In this document: positions 49,815-58,834 of the stretch, one piece after another
Position numbering within the stretch: position 1 is the first letter of the stretch
How the letters are laid out: each line of letters starts with the position of its first letter
DNA from: Nocardia vaccinii NBRC 15922
GTDB taxonomy: Bacteria; Actinomycetota; Actinomycetes; Mycobacteriales; Mycobacteriaceae
DNA length: 64,000 nt
Direction: 5' to 3'
Assembly: GCF_001613305.1 (NCBI RefSeq)
Contig: NZ_BDCC01000020.1
Span: 115,184 to 179,183 of the forward strand
The notes under the pieces: model-generated
What the model saw: the letters and a program-made list of their open reading frames with translations, nothing else
The model's database searches: none
What the model was told of the DNA's origin: nothing
Made by a program: the position numbers and the translations under genes

Positions 49815-52800
49815 GTGACAGACACGATGGTGCGGGCGGATGAGGCGCCCGCGGCCCGCGAGCAACCCGGTCCGATCGCAAGTACCGGCAGGCAGTGGGC
49901 CAAGCCGGTGGCCTTCATCGCGGGTCTGCTCGGGGCATTGTTCGCCATCGCCGTACCGCTGCTGCCGGTGCGGGTGGATCACACCACTCTGTCTTGGCCA
50001 CAACAAGATTCGCCACGCGGCATCACCGCGCCGCTGGTCGGCTACGCCCCGCTGACGTTCGATGCATCGATTCCCTGTGGTGCGACAAGGCAATTGGCCG
50101 CGCATGGGGGTGTGATCAGCTCGACCCTTCCCGGCGGTGCGCCCGACCTGGATCGTTACGGCTTTGTCGCACGGGTGAATCCGGCCCGCGCCGGACAGCC
50201 CGCGCAGTTCGAGGCGGTGCTGCGCGATCAATCGCTGCTGAGCGTTCCGCTGAACCGGCTCGGCGACTGCGCCCTCACCGTGCACGCCGACATATCCTCG
50301 GCCACAGCGACTCTCACTGGCTCGACGGTGAATCCTGTGACGTTGACCGGTGATTGGCGTCCGCAGCTGGTCGGGATTTTCAGTGATCTGAAGACCACCG
50401 CGGGTGTGCGGGTCACCGCGCAGGTGGACAGCCGGTTCTCGGTCGTGCCGACGTTTCTCAAGCGGGCCGCGACGATCCTGGCGATCGGGTGCACACTCAT
50501 CGCCCTGGTGGCGCTCTACCGGCTCGACACACTGGACGGACGCCGGGTCCGGCGGGTGTTTGCCCAGCGGTGGCGCACGTTCGGTCTGGTGGACGGCGTC
50601 GTCTTCGCGACGTTGGTGGTCTGGTACTTCATCGGGTCGACTACCTCCGATGACGGATATCAGTTCGGTATGGCCCGGGTTTCGCTGGTGTCGGGCTATA
50701 TGGCCAACTACTTCCGCTACTGGGGCGTGCCCGAAACGCCGGTCGGCACACCGTGGTTCGATCTGCTGGCGCGCATGTCCGAGCTGAGCACCGCGAGTCC
50801 GTGGATGCGGCTGCCGACGCTGCTGGCCGGGGTGCTGTCCTGGTTGCTGATCAGCCGGGAGGTGATTCCGCGCTTCGGCGCAGCCGTGCGGTACGACCGC
50901 GTGGTGCGCTGGACCGGTGCGCTGGGTTTCTTGGCAGTCTGGCTGCCTTTCAACAACGGATTGCGTCCGGAACCTGTTGTGGCGGTGAGTGTTCTGCTCA
51001 CCTGGTGCCTGGTGGAGCGGTCGATCGCGGTGCGGCGGTTGCTGCCCTACGCCCTCGCCGTCATCGTCGCGGCCTTCGCGTGCACCGCGAATCCCTCGGG
51101 CCTGATCTGCTTCGCGCCGCTGTTGGCCGGTCTTCGGCCGGTGTGGCGCTCGGGCATGACGCGGGCTCGTGCACTGGCCGGGGCCTCGGACCGGGAAAAG
51201 GTCACGCCCTGGGCGTGGATCCGTGCCTACGGCGCGTTGCTGGCGCCATTGGCCGGGGCCGGGACGCTGATCGTCGCGGTGGCCTTCTCGGTGCTTCCGC
51301 TGTCGGACATGTTCGAAACCAATCGGGTGCACCAGATCGCCGGACCGGCCTCGCCCTGGTACGACGAATATCTGAGCTATCAGTGGCTGTTCATGCCCAA
51401 TGCCGACGGGTCGATCGGCCGCCGCTTCGGCGTCGTCGCGATGTGGCTGGGTCTGCTCGTGTGCGCATTCGTGTTGTTGCGCAAGGGCGGACGGATTCCG
51501 TTCACCACACCCGGGCCGACCAAGCGGCTGCTGGGCCTGACCTTCGGCGCGATGCTGCTGCTGGCGCTCTCGCCGACGAAGTTCACCCACCACGACGGCG
51601 TGTACGCCGGACTCGCCGGATCGGTCGCGGCGCTCACCGCGGTGGCCGTCGGCCCGCGGGTGCTGCGCTCGCCGCGGAACCGGGCGTTGTTCGCGGCGGT
51701 GGTGTCATTGATCCTGGCGCAGGTTTTCACCAGCATCAACCAGTGGTGGTACGTCTCCAGTTTCGGAATTCCATGGAATGACAAGTCGCCGTCGGTGCAC
51801 GGCTTCCTGATCGAGAAGGTATTCGTCGCCGTCGCGGCCGTGTGCCTGCTGCTTGCGGCATGGTGGCATGTGCGGGCGCCGGAACCCGGTACCCCGCACC
51901 GGATTTCGCCGCGGGCCTGGAAGTTGGTGAAGATTCCGCCGTTGACCGTGGCGGCGGCGATTCTGGTGCTGTTCGAGGTGGCCTCGTTCGCCAAGGGCGC
52001 GGTGGCTCAGTACCCGGGTTTCTCCCTGGCCGCCTCGAATGTGAATGCGGTACTGGGCAAGCCGTGCGGCTTGGCCGACCATGTGCTGGTCGAGCCGGAC
52101 CCCGGTGCCTCGTTGCTGAGCCCTGTGTCGGGGAATCCGTTCCGCGCATTCGCCAACGGCGCAACGGGATTCGTACCGAACGGGATCGGTGATCTCAGCC
52201 CGGACGGTCAGCCCGCCGCGGCGAGCAGTATCGCCAGCACGAATACGTTCAACGCCAAGCCCGGTGGTGATGTGGGCACCCAAACCGGCGGTGCGCCACT
52301 GCCTTTCGGTCTCGACTCGGCCACCACGCCCGAGCTGGGCACGGCCGGCCAGTCCGGACCGTCGGATCTGACCACCGGCTGGTACCGCCTGCCCGCCGCG
52401 GGCGACCGCAGCGGCATCGTCGCCATCGCCGCTGCCGGGCGTATCCGCTCGGTCGACAAGGACGGCGTGGTCACGCCGGGGGAACCGGTGGAGGTGGAAT
52501 ACGGTACGAGCGATTCGGCCACCACCGCGCATCCGCTCGGTCGGCTGACGCCGATCGATATCGGGCCCGCACCGTCGTGGCGCAACCTGCGCGTACCGAT
52601 GGACCAGATTCCCGCGCAGGCCGATGTGATTCGCGTCGTGGCCAGTGTGCACAGCCTCGACCCGAATCAGTGGATCGCGCTGACCCCGCCGCGAGTGCCG
52701 CGCACGACCACGCTGAACGATCTGATCGGGTCCTCGCAGCCGGTGCTGCTGGACTGGGCGGTGGGCCTGCAGTTCCCGTGCCAGCGTCCGTACGACCACA

Positions 52801-53090
52801 AGGACGGCATCGCCCAGGTCCCCGGTTGGCGCATCCTGCCCGACCGCGGCGGCGCCCACGACACCAACCTGTGGGAGAGCCACGACGGCGGCGGCCCGCT
52901 CGGCTGGAGCCGGCAGTTGCAGCGCTCCAGCAGCCTGGCCACCTACCTGAAGGACGGCTGGCGCGAGGATTGGGGCGAGTTGCAGCGGCTGACGCCGATC
53001 GACCCGTCCGCGGTCCCGGCCACGCCCACGGTCACCCAGGACACGCACACCGGTATGTGGACTCCGGGGCATATCAATACGACCTGGTAG
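49815..53090 (+). CDS. arabinosyltransferase of the EmbA/EmbB/EmbC family
   Basis: A 1091-residue GT-C enzyme that uses decaprenylphosphoryl-arabinose to build arabinan of arabinogalactan or lipoarabinomannan outside the membrane. It has the Emb layout: first helix near residues 33-50, a roughly 170-residue extracytoplasmic jelly-roll domain, then the catalytic loop TTSDDGYQFGMARVS with Asp279-Asp280. About a dozen further helices follow, then a long C-terminal carbohydrate-binding domain from about residue 720. It lies between an MTB12-like gene and a small basic gene rather than in an embCAB cluster. Which Emb paralogue it is cannot be decided here. GTG 49815; TAACAT at 49801-49806 may be its -10 (leaderless). 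Confidence 0.9.
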   Translation: MTDTMVRADEAPAAREQPGPIASTGRQWAKPVAFIAGLLGALFAIAVPLLPVRVDHTTLSWPQQDSPRGITAPLVGYAPLTFDASIPCGATRQLAAHGGVISSTLPGGAPDLDRYGFVARVNPARAGQPAQFEAVLRDQSLLSVPLNRLGDCALTVHADISSATATLTGSTVNPVTLTGDWRPQLVGIFSDLKTTAGVRVTAQVDSRFSVVPTFLKRAATILAIGCTLIALVALYRLDTLDGRRVRRVFAQRWRTFGLVDGVVFATLVVWYFIGSTTSDDGYQFGMARVSLVSGYMANYFRYWGVPETPVGTPWFDLLARMSELSTASPWMRLPTLLAGVLSWLLISREVIPRFGAAVRYDRVVRWTGALGFLAVWLPFNNGLRPEPVVAVSVLLTWCLVERSIAVRRLLPYALAVIVAAFACTANPSGLICFAPLLAGLRPVWRSGMTRARALAGASDREKVTPWAWIRAYGALLAPLAGAGTLIVAVAFSVLPLSDMFETNRVHQIAGPASPWYDEYLSYQWLFMPNADGSIGRRFGVVAMWLGLLVCAFVLLRKGGRIPFTTPGPTKRLLGLTFGAMLLLALSPTKFTHHDGVYAGLAGSVAALTAVAVGPRVLRSPRNRALFAAVVSLILAQVFTSINQWWYVSSFGIPWNDKSPSVHGFLIEKVFVAVAAVCLLLAAWWHVRAPEPGTPHRISPRAWKLVKIPPLTVAAAILVLFEVASFAKGAVAQYPGFSLAASNVNAVLGKPCGLADHVLVEPDPGASLLSPVSGNPFRAFANGATGFVPNGIGDLSPDGQPAAASSIASTNTFNAKPGGDVGTQTGGAPLPFGLDSATTPELGTAGQSGPSDLTTGWYRLPAAGDRSGIVAIAAAGRIRSVDKDGVVTPGEPVEVEYGTSDSATTAHPLGRLTPIDIGPAPSWRNLRVPMDQIPAQADVIRVVASVHSLDPNQWIALTPPRVPRTTTLNDLIGSSQPVLLDWAVGLQFPCQRPYDHKDGIAQVPGWRILPDRGGAHDTNLWESHDGGGPLGWSRQLQRSSSLATYLKDGWREDWGELQRLTPIDPSAVPATPTVTQDTHTGMWTPGHINTTW

Positions 53091-53238
53091 TTCGGGACAT
53101 CACGGTGGTCTGCGGTTCAGCCGCACATACCGTGGGTTCACAGATCGCGCCGGACACTCCGTGACCGCGGGCCGAACGGGCGAAACACCCTCCGGCGCAG
53201 AATGTCCCGGTATCGGAGCCGGTCCGTTTCGCGTGGAC

Positions 53239-53290
53239 CGCACCCGTGCGGGCAGACCGCCGTTGTGGCGAACCGCTCCGCACGGGTGCG
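53239..53290. terminator. inverted repeat in the emb / small-ORF convergent gap
   Basis: Thirteen-bp perfect arms cgcacccgtgcgg (53239-53251) and ccgcacgggtgcg (53278-53290) with a 26-nt loop. It lies between the emb stop and the stop of the minus-strand 58-codon gene, where a bidirectional terminator is expected. Confidence 0.45.
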
Positions 53291-53298
53291 CATGCCGC

Positions 53299-53475
53299 TC
53301 AGCCGCGGCGGTAGTTGTTGTGTTTGCGCGCGGGTAGGGTGATCTGCGATCCGCGTGCGGGGAGTTTCATCCCGGACACCGGCTGTCGCTCGGCGCGCCC
53401 GCCGCGACGTTCGCGCCGGGACATGGGCGCCGGGGCGGCTGGATCGGGTTGGGGGAGAGGGGATTGCGCGGGCAT
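53299..53475 (-). CDS. small basic protein, 58 residues, unknown function
   Basis: Read on the minus strand from ATG 53475. A perfect AGGAGG sits 4 nt upstream, the best ribosome site in this region. The product is 58 residues: a Pro/Ala/Gln N-terminus, then MSRRERRGGRAERQPVSG, MKLPARG and the tail LPARKHNNYRRG. About 12 Arg/Lys and no acidic cluster make it strongly basic, suggesting RNA, DNA or membrane-surface binding. I do not recognise the family. Its strong translation signal and compositional order argue that it is real despite its size. Confidence 0.6.
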   Translation of the reverse strand: MPAQSPLPQPDPAAPAPMSRRERRGGRAERQPVSGMKLPARGSQITLPARKHNNYRRG

Positions 53476-53679
53476 GGCGCCTCCTGGGGTTTCGTGGCCG
53501 ACTCATCGCGCGACGGACCGCCGGCCTGAATGGGAATGCCGGACTGCGACAAAAGCTGCGCCCGAAACCGGAACGGCGTGGGCGCGAGCGAGAACACGCT
53601 CAGGAGAACAGTGCGAACCACATGTCGACGACGGTAACAACCGACCGCCCTGGCGCGCATCCGATTTATCGCGCCGTTC

Positions 53680-54420
53680 CTATGGGCCGGAAATGCCCTG
53701 TAGACGCTGGATCTGGGTGTCGGTGATCGAGCGCAGCGCCGCGGGGTCGACCGCTTTCTGACCCGCGCGTGCGATCTGGACGACCGTGCTGCCGACCAGG
53801 GCGACCGTGGCCGCGGAGTACAGCGTCAGCCCCTGACTGGTCGTGCGCACCTGGAAGGAGACCGAGGCGTCCCCGGCGCGGGGCTCGTCCAGGCCGCCGA
53901 CCTGGTAGCTGACCGCGGCGCCGTCGGCGTCGGTGCCCGAATAGGACCCGCATCGGTGCAACAGATCCTGCACCGATGCGAACGCCCGCGCCGCGGCGTT
54001 GCGCGGATAACTGGCCGCGTCGATGTCGATGCTGTCGAAGTCGGCCGACGAATAGTGCACCGCCCCATGGGCGCTCGCGCCGGGCACCTGATCGTTCACC
54101 GCGTCGAGCACCTTCGCGCAGGCGGCCGGATCGGTGTGCGATCGGTCGGGCGGGGTCGGGCCGTTACCGCCGGAGCTGTCGTCCAGCGCCTCGAATTCGG
54201 GCGGAATGTCGGTCCCGGACAACAGCTTGGCCCGCAATGCCGCTGAATCGGTGAGCGGCGCCGCGGTCACCGTCGAGGGTGCGGTCGCCGAACTCACCGG
54301 CGGTAGCGAGGAGCCGCTGTGCTGTGTGCTGCATCCGGCGGCGGATATCGCCGCGGCCGTGATCAGGGCGCACCCGGCCCACTTCCCTCGGACGTCGAAC
54401 ATCGCGTCGATTCCGCTCAC
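53680..54420 (-). CDS. lipoprotein with PknH-type sensor-like domain
   Basis: A 246-residue lipoprotein. The GTG at 54420 overlaps the stop of the upstream lipoprotein gene as GTGA, so I prefer it to ATG 54402. The signal ends in ISAAGC (lipobox Cys about residue 30). The mature part contains LLSGTDIPPEFEAL, a CAKVL...HRCGSYS cysteine pair, and ADFDSIDIDAASYPRNAAARAFASVQDLL. This pattern resembles the extracellular sensor domain of PknH and related mycobacterial lipoproteins. The likeness is moderate; ligand and role are unknown. Confidence 0.65.
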   Translation of the reverse strand: MSGIDAMFDVRGKWAGCALITAAAISAAGCSTQHSGSSLPPVSSATAPSTVTAAPLTDSAALRAKLLSGTDIPPEFEALDDSSGGNGPTPPDRSHTDPAACAKVLDAVNDQVPGASAHGAVHYSSADFDSIDIDAASYPRNAAARAFASVQDLLHRCGSYSGTDADGAAVSYQVGGLDEPRAGDASVSFQVRTTSQGLTLYSAATVALVGSTVVQIARAGQKAVDPAALRSITDTQIQRLQGISGP

Positions 54421-55367
54421 CGGCCCCACTGCACCTGCGTGCTGATGTTCTGGTGCAGCAGGATCTCGCTGTGCGGGTCCCGGTAGGACTGCCGGCCCGC
54501 GACCGTGACCGAACCCGACACCGGCAGTGGCAGACCGAGATCCACGGTGATGGTGCCGGTGCCGTGCATGGCGTAGTCGACGATGTCCAGACTGCCCGCA
54601 TTACTCGGCAGCGACCACACCTTGGCCTTGGGCGTCTGGGTCACATCCAGTTGGATGGTGAGCAGATCGCCGTCGCGCTGGGTGAGGGTCGCGGTCGTCA
54701 CCTGATCCAGTGGGACGCCGCTGGTCACTTGCTGGTGCACGGTCCAGACCGCGCCCACGCCGACCGGGTCGACGGGGAATGCGATCGATTGGTAAACGGC
54801 CTGGTAGAAAGCCTGCTCCAGCGCGGCGCTGGCGGCATCGGGGGTATCCGGCTTGGGCACCATGCGCAGCGCGGTGATCGCGCCCACATCGCTCATCTCG
54901 AAACCCGCGTGCGATCCGTCCGCCGACTGCAGCTGTTCGGCCAGGCGCGGATCGGAGGAGGTGGCGTTGCCGAGCGTCAGGTCGACCCCGTCTCGTCCGG
55001 TCTGCGCGGTCAGCGGGATGGTGACCGTCGGCTGGGAGAAATCGTGCGGGGTCTGGTCGTTCATCTGCTGTTCGATGTGGTGGCCCGTATGCAGGGTGAC
55101 CTGCTGGGTGTTACCCACCGCGAACGAGCGCCGCAGCAGCGAGTGCGGCTGCGCACCCGGCTTGACCACCGTGGTCACCACCGCCGAGATCGGCATGGTG
55201 ACCTCCTTGTCCATGGTGGGCGGCTCGATCTCGGCCTCGCTGCGGGTCTCGGTGACGTCGCTGCAACCGACGCCCATGGCCGACAGCGCGACCGCGAGCA
55301 CCATGAACAACACACCCGGACGGGCGGACCGTACGGCCGTGCGAGAGTGAGAAGACAACACCGTCAC
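54417..55367 (-). CDS. lipoprotein of unknown function
   Basis: A 316-residue lipoprotein, first of a two-gene minus-strand operon. GTG 55367 is chosen because TAACCT (minus strand, 55375-55380) ends 7 nt upstream, the leaderless arrangement; longer starts would enter the divergent lspA promoter. A basic N-terminus, a hydrophobic core and the lipobox AMGVGC (Cys about residue 35) are visible. The mature part is rich in beta-type segments such as LDQVTTATLTQRDGDLLTIQLDVT and GTGTITVDLGLPLPVSGSVTVAGRQSY. I do not recognise the family. It is divergent from lspA, whose product would process it. Confidence 0.7.
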   Translation of the reverse strand: MTVLSSHSRTAVRSARPGVLFMVLAVALSAMGVGCSDVTETRSEAEIEPPTMDKEVTMPISAVVTTVVKPGAQPHSLLRRSFAVGNTQQVTLHTGHHIEQQMNDQTPHDFSQPTVTIPLTAQTGRDGVDLTLGNATSSDPRLAEQLQSADGSHAGFEMSDVGAITALRMVPKPDTPDAASAALEQAFYQAVYQSIAFPVDPVGVGAVWTVHQQVTSGVPLDQVTTATLTQRDGDLLTIQLDVTQTPKAKVWSLPSNAGSLDIVDYAMHGTGTITVDLGLPLPVSGSVTVAGRQSYRDPHSEILLHQNISTQVQWGR

Positions 55368-55475
55368 GCCTGACAGGTTACGACCGGTACCTGAAAATCT
55401 GCTTTGACGCCGCCACGGTGCGCACTGCCCTGCCGAGCGACAGGTCCGTGATCGCGATAGGGAATGATGGGTGCT

Positions 55476-56168
55476 GTGAGTATCGACCGGCCGCGCGAGC
55501 AGCACATCGACGAGCACGAGGAGCCATCCCGGAAAATCGCCGACGAGGGCGACACGCCGGTGACCGCGGGGGGTGCGGAGTCGACCGGGGTGACCGGGTC
55601 CGCGGCGGAGTCCGACCCCGCCGCGGCCGAATCGCCCGGCGAGGACACCGCGGCGCTTCCGGGGCGCACCCTTCCGGTGTTGCTGGTGATCGCGGCTGTT
55701 GCCCTGCTGCTGGACCTGGGCACCAAGGCCCTGGTCGTCGCGAAAATGACGCCGGGCGAACCGATTTCGATCATCGGTGACGTCGTGCGGCTGACCCTGG
55801 TGCGCAATCCGGGCGCCGCGTTCTCGATGGCCACCGGTATGACCTGGCTGCTGACGCTGATCGCCGCGGCCGTCGTGGTCGGTGTGATCCGGATCGGGCG
55901 GTCGCTGCGGTCGGTGGGCTGGGCGATCGGGCTGGGCCTGGTACTGGGCGGTGCGGTCGGCAATCTGATCGACCGGCTGTTCCGCGCGCCGGGACCGCTA
56001 CAGGGACATGTGGTCGACTTCATCTCGGTCACGCGCTGGTGGCCGGTGTTCAACGTGGCCGACTCCTCGATCGTGTGCGGGGCGATTCTGCTGGTCGCGC
56101 TGACCGTGTTCGGATTCGAACCGGACGGCAGCCGGTCGCACCGCGATCAGGACGGTGACCGGGCATGA
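55476..56168 (+). CDS. lspA: lipoprotein signal peptidase (signal peptidase II)
   Basis: Membrane aspartyl protease of about 230 residues that cuts prolipoproteins before the lipidated Cys. The first roughly 65 residues form an acidic, disordered cytoplasmic extension not found in model LspA. Four helices follow. Conserved segments are LDLGTKALVV, VRNPGAAFSM, GGAVGNLIDRLF and VVDFISVTRWWPVFNVADSSI; the Asp in NLID and the Asp in NVAD are the catalytic pair. GTG 55476 is the likeliest start; ATGs at 55464 and 55467 are alternatives. The end overlaps rluD as ATGA. Confidence 0.92.
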   Translation: MSIDRPREQHIDEHEEPSRKIADEGDTPVTAGGAESTGVTGSAAESDPAAAESPGEDTAALPGRTLPVLLVIAAVALLLDLGTKALVVAKMTPGEPISIIGDVVRLTLVRNPGAAFSMATGMTWLLTLIAAAVVVGVIRIGRSLRSVGWAIGLGLVLGGAVGNLIDRLFRAPGPLQGHVVDFISVTRWWPVFNVADSSIVCGAILLVALTVFGFEPDGSRSHRDQDGDRA

Positions 56169-57091
56169 GGGAGACGCGCGCCATGCCGGTGCCGGACGGT
56201 CTGGACGGACTGCGGGTCGACGCCGGCCTGTCCCGGCTGCTCGGGCTGTCCCGCACGGCCGTGGCCTCGCTCGCCGAGGAGGGCGCGGTGCAGATCGACG
56301 GCTCGCCCGCGGGTAAATCCGATCGGCTGGCCGGTGGCGCCTGGCTCGAGGTGGAGTTTCCCGAGCCCGAACGGGAGCTGAAGGTCGAGGCGACGCCGGT
56401 GGAGGGGATGAAGATCCTCTACGCCGACGACGATGTCGTCGCGGTCGACAAGCCGGTCGGGGTGGCCGCGCACACCGGGGTCGGCTGGTCCGGGCCGACG
56501 GTGGTCGGCGGGCTCGCGGCGATGGGGTACCGGATCTCCACCTCCGGCGCGCACGAGCGGCAGGGCATCGTGCACCGCCTGGACGTGGGCACGTCCGGGG
56601 TGATGGTGGTCGCCCAGTCCGAACACGCGTACACCGTGTTGAAGCGGGCGTTCAAACAGCGCACCGTCGACAAGCGCTATCACGCACTGGTGCAGGGGCA
56701 TCCGGACCCGTCCAGCGGCACCATCGATGCGCCGATCGGCCGGGCGCGCGGTAACGACTGGAAGTTCGCGGTCACCGCGGACGGGCGGCCCAGTGTCACC
56801 CACTACGACACCGTCGAGGCGTTCCAGGCGGCCAGCCTGCTCGACATCCACCTGGAAACCGGTCGGACACACCAGATCCGGGTGCACTTCTCCGCCATCC
56901 GGCATCCCTGCTGCGGTGATCTGACCTACGGTGCGGATCCGCGCCTGGCGCAGCGGCTGGGGCTGGAACGTCAATGGCTGCACGCGCGTTCGCTCGGCTT
57001 CGCTCATCCCGCCGATGGACGCTGGGTGGAGATCACCAGCGAGTATCCGGCCGACCTGGAGCATGCGCTGGACGTCCTGCGCCATGCGTGA
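56165..57091 (+). CDS. rluD: RluD-family 23S rRNA pseudouridine synthase
   Basis: A 308-residue RluA/RluD pseudouridine synthase. An N-terminal S4-like RNA-binding region (about 15-60, SRTAVASLAEEGAVQIDG) precedes the catalytic domain, with GIVHRLDVGTSGVMVVA holding the active Asp140. RYHALVQGHP, LETGRTHQIRVHF and HARSLGFAHP complete the family pattern. The partner lspA and the 4-nt overlap match the lspA-rluD pair conserved in actinobacteria and other phyla. The target uridines are assumed by family. Confidence 0.92.
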   Translation: MRETRAMPVPDGLDGLRVDAGLSRLLGLSRTAVASLAEEGAVQIDGSPAGKSDRLAGGAWLEVEFPEPERELKVEATPVEGMKILYADDDVVAVDKPVGVAAHTGVGWSGPTVVGGLAAMGYRISTSGAHERQGIVHRLDVGTSGVMVVAQSEHAYTVLKRAFKQRTVDKRYHALVQGHPDPSSGTIDAPIGRARGNDWKFAVTADGRPSVTHYDTVEAFQAASLLDIHLETGRTHQIRVHFSAIRHPCCGDLTYGADPRLAQRLGLERQWLHARSLGFAHPADGRWVEITSEYPADLEHALDVLRHA

Positions 57092-57746
57092 GCGCCTGCG
57101 CATCGCCGGATTCGGCGGTGCCGCAGTCGCGCTGGTCGTCGTCCTCGTTCTGATACTGGGCTGGGTCCATCCACCACGGATATCGGTGATCGGAACCGAC
57201 CGTCTGGGGCCGGATTCGGGCGAGGCGGTGGCGGATTACCTTGTGCGGGCTCATGATTCCTTACAGGGCAACGACGGCGGCGAGCGCTGGGCGTTGGTGG
57301 CGTTGACCACCGGCGTCGTCCCGCGCGACATTCCGGAATCGGTTGCGGACCTGCGAGTTTCGCAGGTCATCTACCACGTTCCGATCGACCGTGTCTACAC
57401 CCCGCCGATCACGGTCCCCACTCCGGCGGACGATGCGGCCGTCATCGATTCGGCCCGCGCCGCGGCCGGCGTACTGAACTACTCGCAATCCTCCGACGAC
57501 CGCACCAGCCGAATCACCGCGGTCATGGCCGCCCGCCTGCGCACCCCCTGCGCCTGTGCGGTGAACCTGATCGTCCGGGGCGATCCGGACCAACTGCGCA
57601 CGCTGAGTTCGCGCCCTGGCATCCGGTCGGTACAGGCTCTGCCCCCGGACGCCTCCGCCGGAGCCTTCGCGGTCCTGCCCTTGCTCCCCGAACAAACCGA
57701 CACCGTCGTCTCGGGCCCCGATGATGGTCCGGTCCCGGCCAACTGA
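57084..57746 (+). CDS. membrane-anchored protein of unknown function
   Basis: A 220-residue protein starting inside the end of rluD (8-nt overlap), so probably co-translated. One N-terminal helix (about residues 8-28, FGGAAVALVVVLVLILG) anchors an extracytoplasmic domain of about 190 residues. That domain holds ISVIGTDRLGPDSGEAVADYLVRAHDSL, a CAC motif (LRTPCACAVNLIVRG) and a Pro-rich end. I do not recognise the family. The adjacent lspA-rluD operon gives no functional clue beyond envelope location. Confidence 0.7.
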   Translation: MRERLRIAGFGGAAVALVVVLVLILGWVHPPRISVIGTDRLGPDSGEAVADYLVRAHDSLQGNDGGERWALVALTTGVVPRDIPESVADLRVSQVIYHVPIDRVYTPPITVPTPADDAAVIDSARAAAGVLNYSQSSDDRTSRITAVMAARLRTPCACAVNLIVRGDPDQLRTLSSRPGIRSVQALPPDASAGAFAVLPLLPEQTDTVVSGPDDGPVPAN

Positions 57747-57834
57747 GGGTCCCGGTCGTTCCCGATTCGCGGGGCGTCCCGGCCTCGTATCCGGAAGCCT
57801 GCTGTATTCGGCCCGGTCCGGCGGCTCGTCGGCT

Positions 57835-57849
57835 CCCCGGTAACCGGGG
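57835..57849. terminator. small hairpin in the 57747-58001 gap
   Basis: ccccggt / accgggg with a single-nt loop, between the convergent 57746 and 58002 gene ends. Nothing else is recognised in this 255-bp stretch. Confidence 0.3.
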
Positions 57850-58001
57850 TTGTCCCGCTGGCCGACCACGGCCTGGCAGCCGCGATTGTTCTGGGAAGGC
57901 CACCCGCAATGCCGTGCCCTCGGGGCGAGGCGGACGCATGCCGGCTCCGGGTGGGCCGGCAGATCGGGGTCATTACCGGCGCGACGGAAGTTGTTGCGGC
58001 G

Positions 58002-58583
58002 CTACGAGTTACCGCGGCGCGCGGTGAGCGCGTCGATGTCGATGGTCAGCGGGAAGGGAGTGTCCACCGTGACGGTGCCTGTTGCGCGCGGGGTGATCCG
58101 GTAGTTGCCCTCGGTGTCCAAGGTGAAGATCGTCAGGCCCGGCGCATCGGAGTCGAGGATATCGATCACCCAGTAGTGGGCGATGCCGTTGGCGGCGTAC
58201 TCGCCGGCCTTGATCGCGTAATCGCGCACTGCGGACTCGCCCGAGGTGGCGATCTCGATGGCGAGCGCGATCTGGTCGCTGCGGATGCGAGCCTGTTCGT
58301 CGACCTCGACCGGAGCGACCACGACATCGGGCACTCGTCGTGGTGAGCGTCCGTCCAGTTCGGCTTCGAGCTCGGAGAAGGGCTCCAATCCATCGGGCAA
58401 CTGGGAGTTGAGTTGGAGCATCAAACGGAATATCGCACGGCTGCGCGGTGGTGCTGGGCGCGCGTTCACAAGCAAGATTCCGTTCTCGATTTCGTAGCGA
58501 TGGTCTGTGTCGATAGGCAGAGCATCGAATTCTTCCACGCTGATCGCGCGTTCATTCGGGGTCGGCGCCGTCTCGACCGTCAT
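58002..58583 (-). CDS. Uma2 family endonuclease-fold protein
   Basis: A 193-residue protein with the Uma2 (DUF820) restriction-endonuclease-like fold. TVEEFDALP-type start (ISVEEFDALP), RYEIENGILLVNARP, FSELEAELDGRSPRRVPDVVV with Asp86, and LAIEIATSGESAVRDYAIKAGEYAANGIAHYWVID with Glu110 form the PD-(D/E)xK-like core. ATG 58583 follows GGAGGC; an extension to 58628 is possible. Members are scattered, often mobile-associated genes of unclear biological role, so DNA cleavage is not assured. No partner methylase or toxin-antitoxin pair is present. Confidence 0.8.
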   Translation of the reverse strand: MTVETAPTPNERAISVEEFDALPIDTDHRYEIENGILLVNARPAPPRSRAIFRLMLQLNSQLPDGLEPFSELEAELDGRSPRRVPDVVVAPVEVDEQARIRSDQIALAIEIATSGESAVRDYAIKAGEYAANGIAHYWVIDILDSDAPGLTIFTLDTEGNYRITPRATGTVTVDTPFPLTIDIDALTARRGNS

Positions 58584-58667
58584 CGTCCGCCTCCGGTAGT
58601 CCTTGCAGGTGTCATGACGCATCAGCACGACATGTCATCGCGCGTAAGCATCACCATCATCGCATTA

Positions 58668-58701
58668 CAGTGCATCGCACCGCATCGATGCAGTGCATCG
58701 C
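58668..58701. repeat. short repeats in the Uma2 / ctpE divergent gap
   Basis: cagtgcatcgc occurs at 58668-58678 and 58691-58701, with the palindrome gcatcgatgc between them. They lie in the 251-bp divergent gap and could be regulator sites. No matching regulator gene is adjacent. Confidence 0.4.
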
Positions 58702-58821
58702 GCCGGGCCACGCACTCGACAGGCAGATCCGCCCGCACTGCACACCCGGCCGGTCGATTGCCCGGCGCCCCACAGGGTGGTCGGCAACGTCACAGCTTCG
58801 CGGCGGGGAGAAATTACGTTC

Positions 58822-58827
58822 TAGGCT
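58822..58827 (+). promoter_or_regulatory. -10 element TAGGCT of the P-type ATPase gene, leaderless start
   Basis: TAGGCT ends 7 nt before the ATG at 58835 and no ribosome site lies between them. Confidence 0.45.
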
Positions 58828-58834
58828 GATTCGC

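Noticed and set aside
58002..58583. Uma2-family gene as part of a restriction or defence system
   Set aside because: No methyltransferase, specificity gene, toxin-antitoxin pair or mobile element adjoins it.
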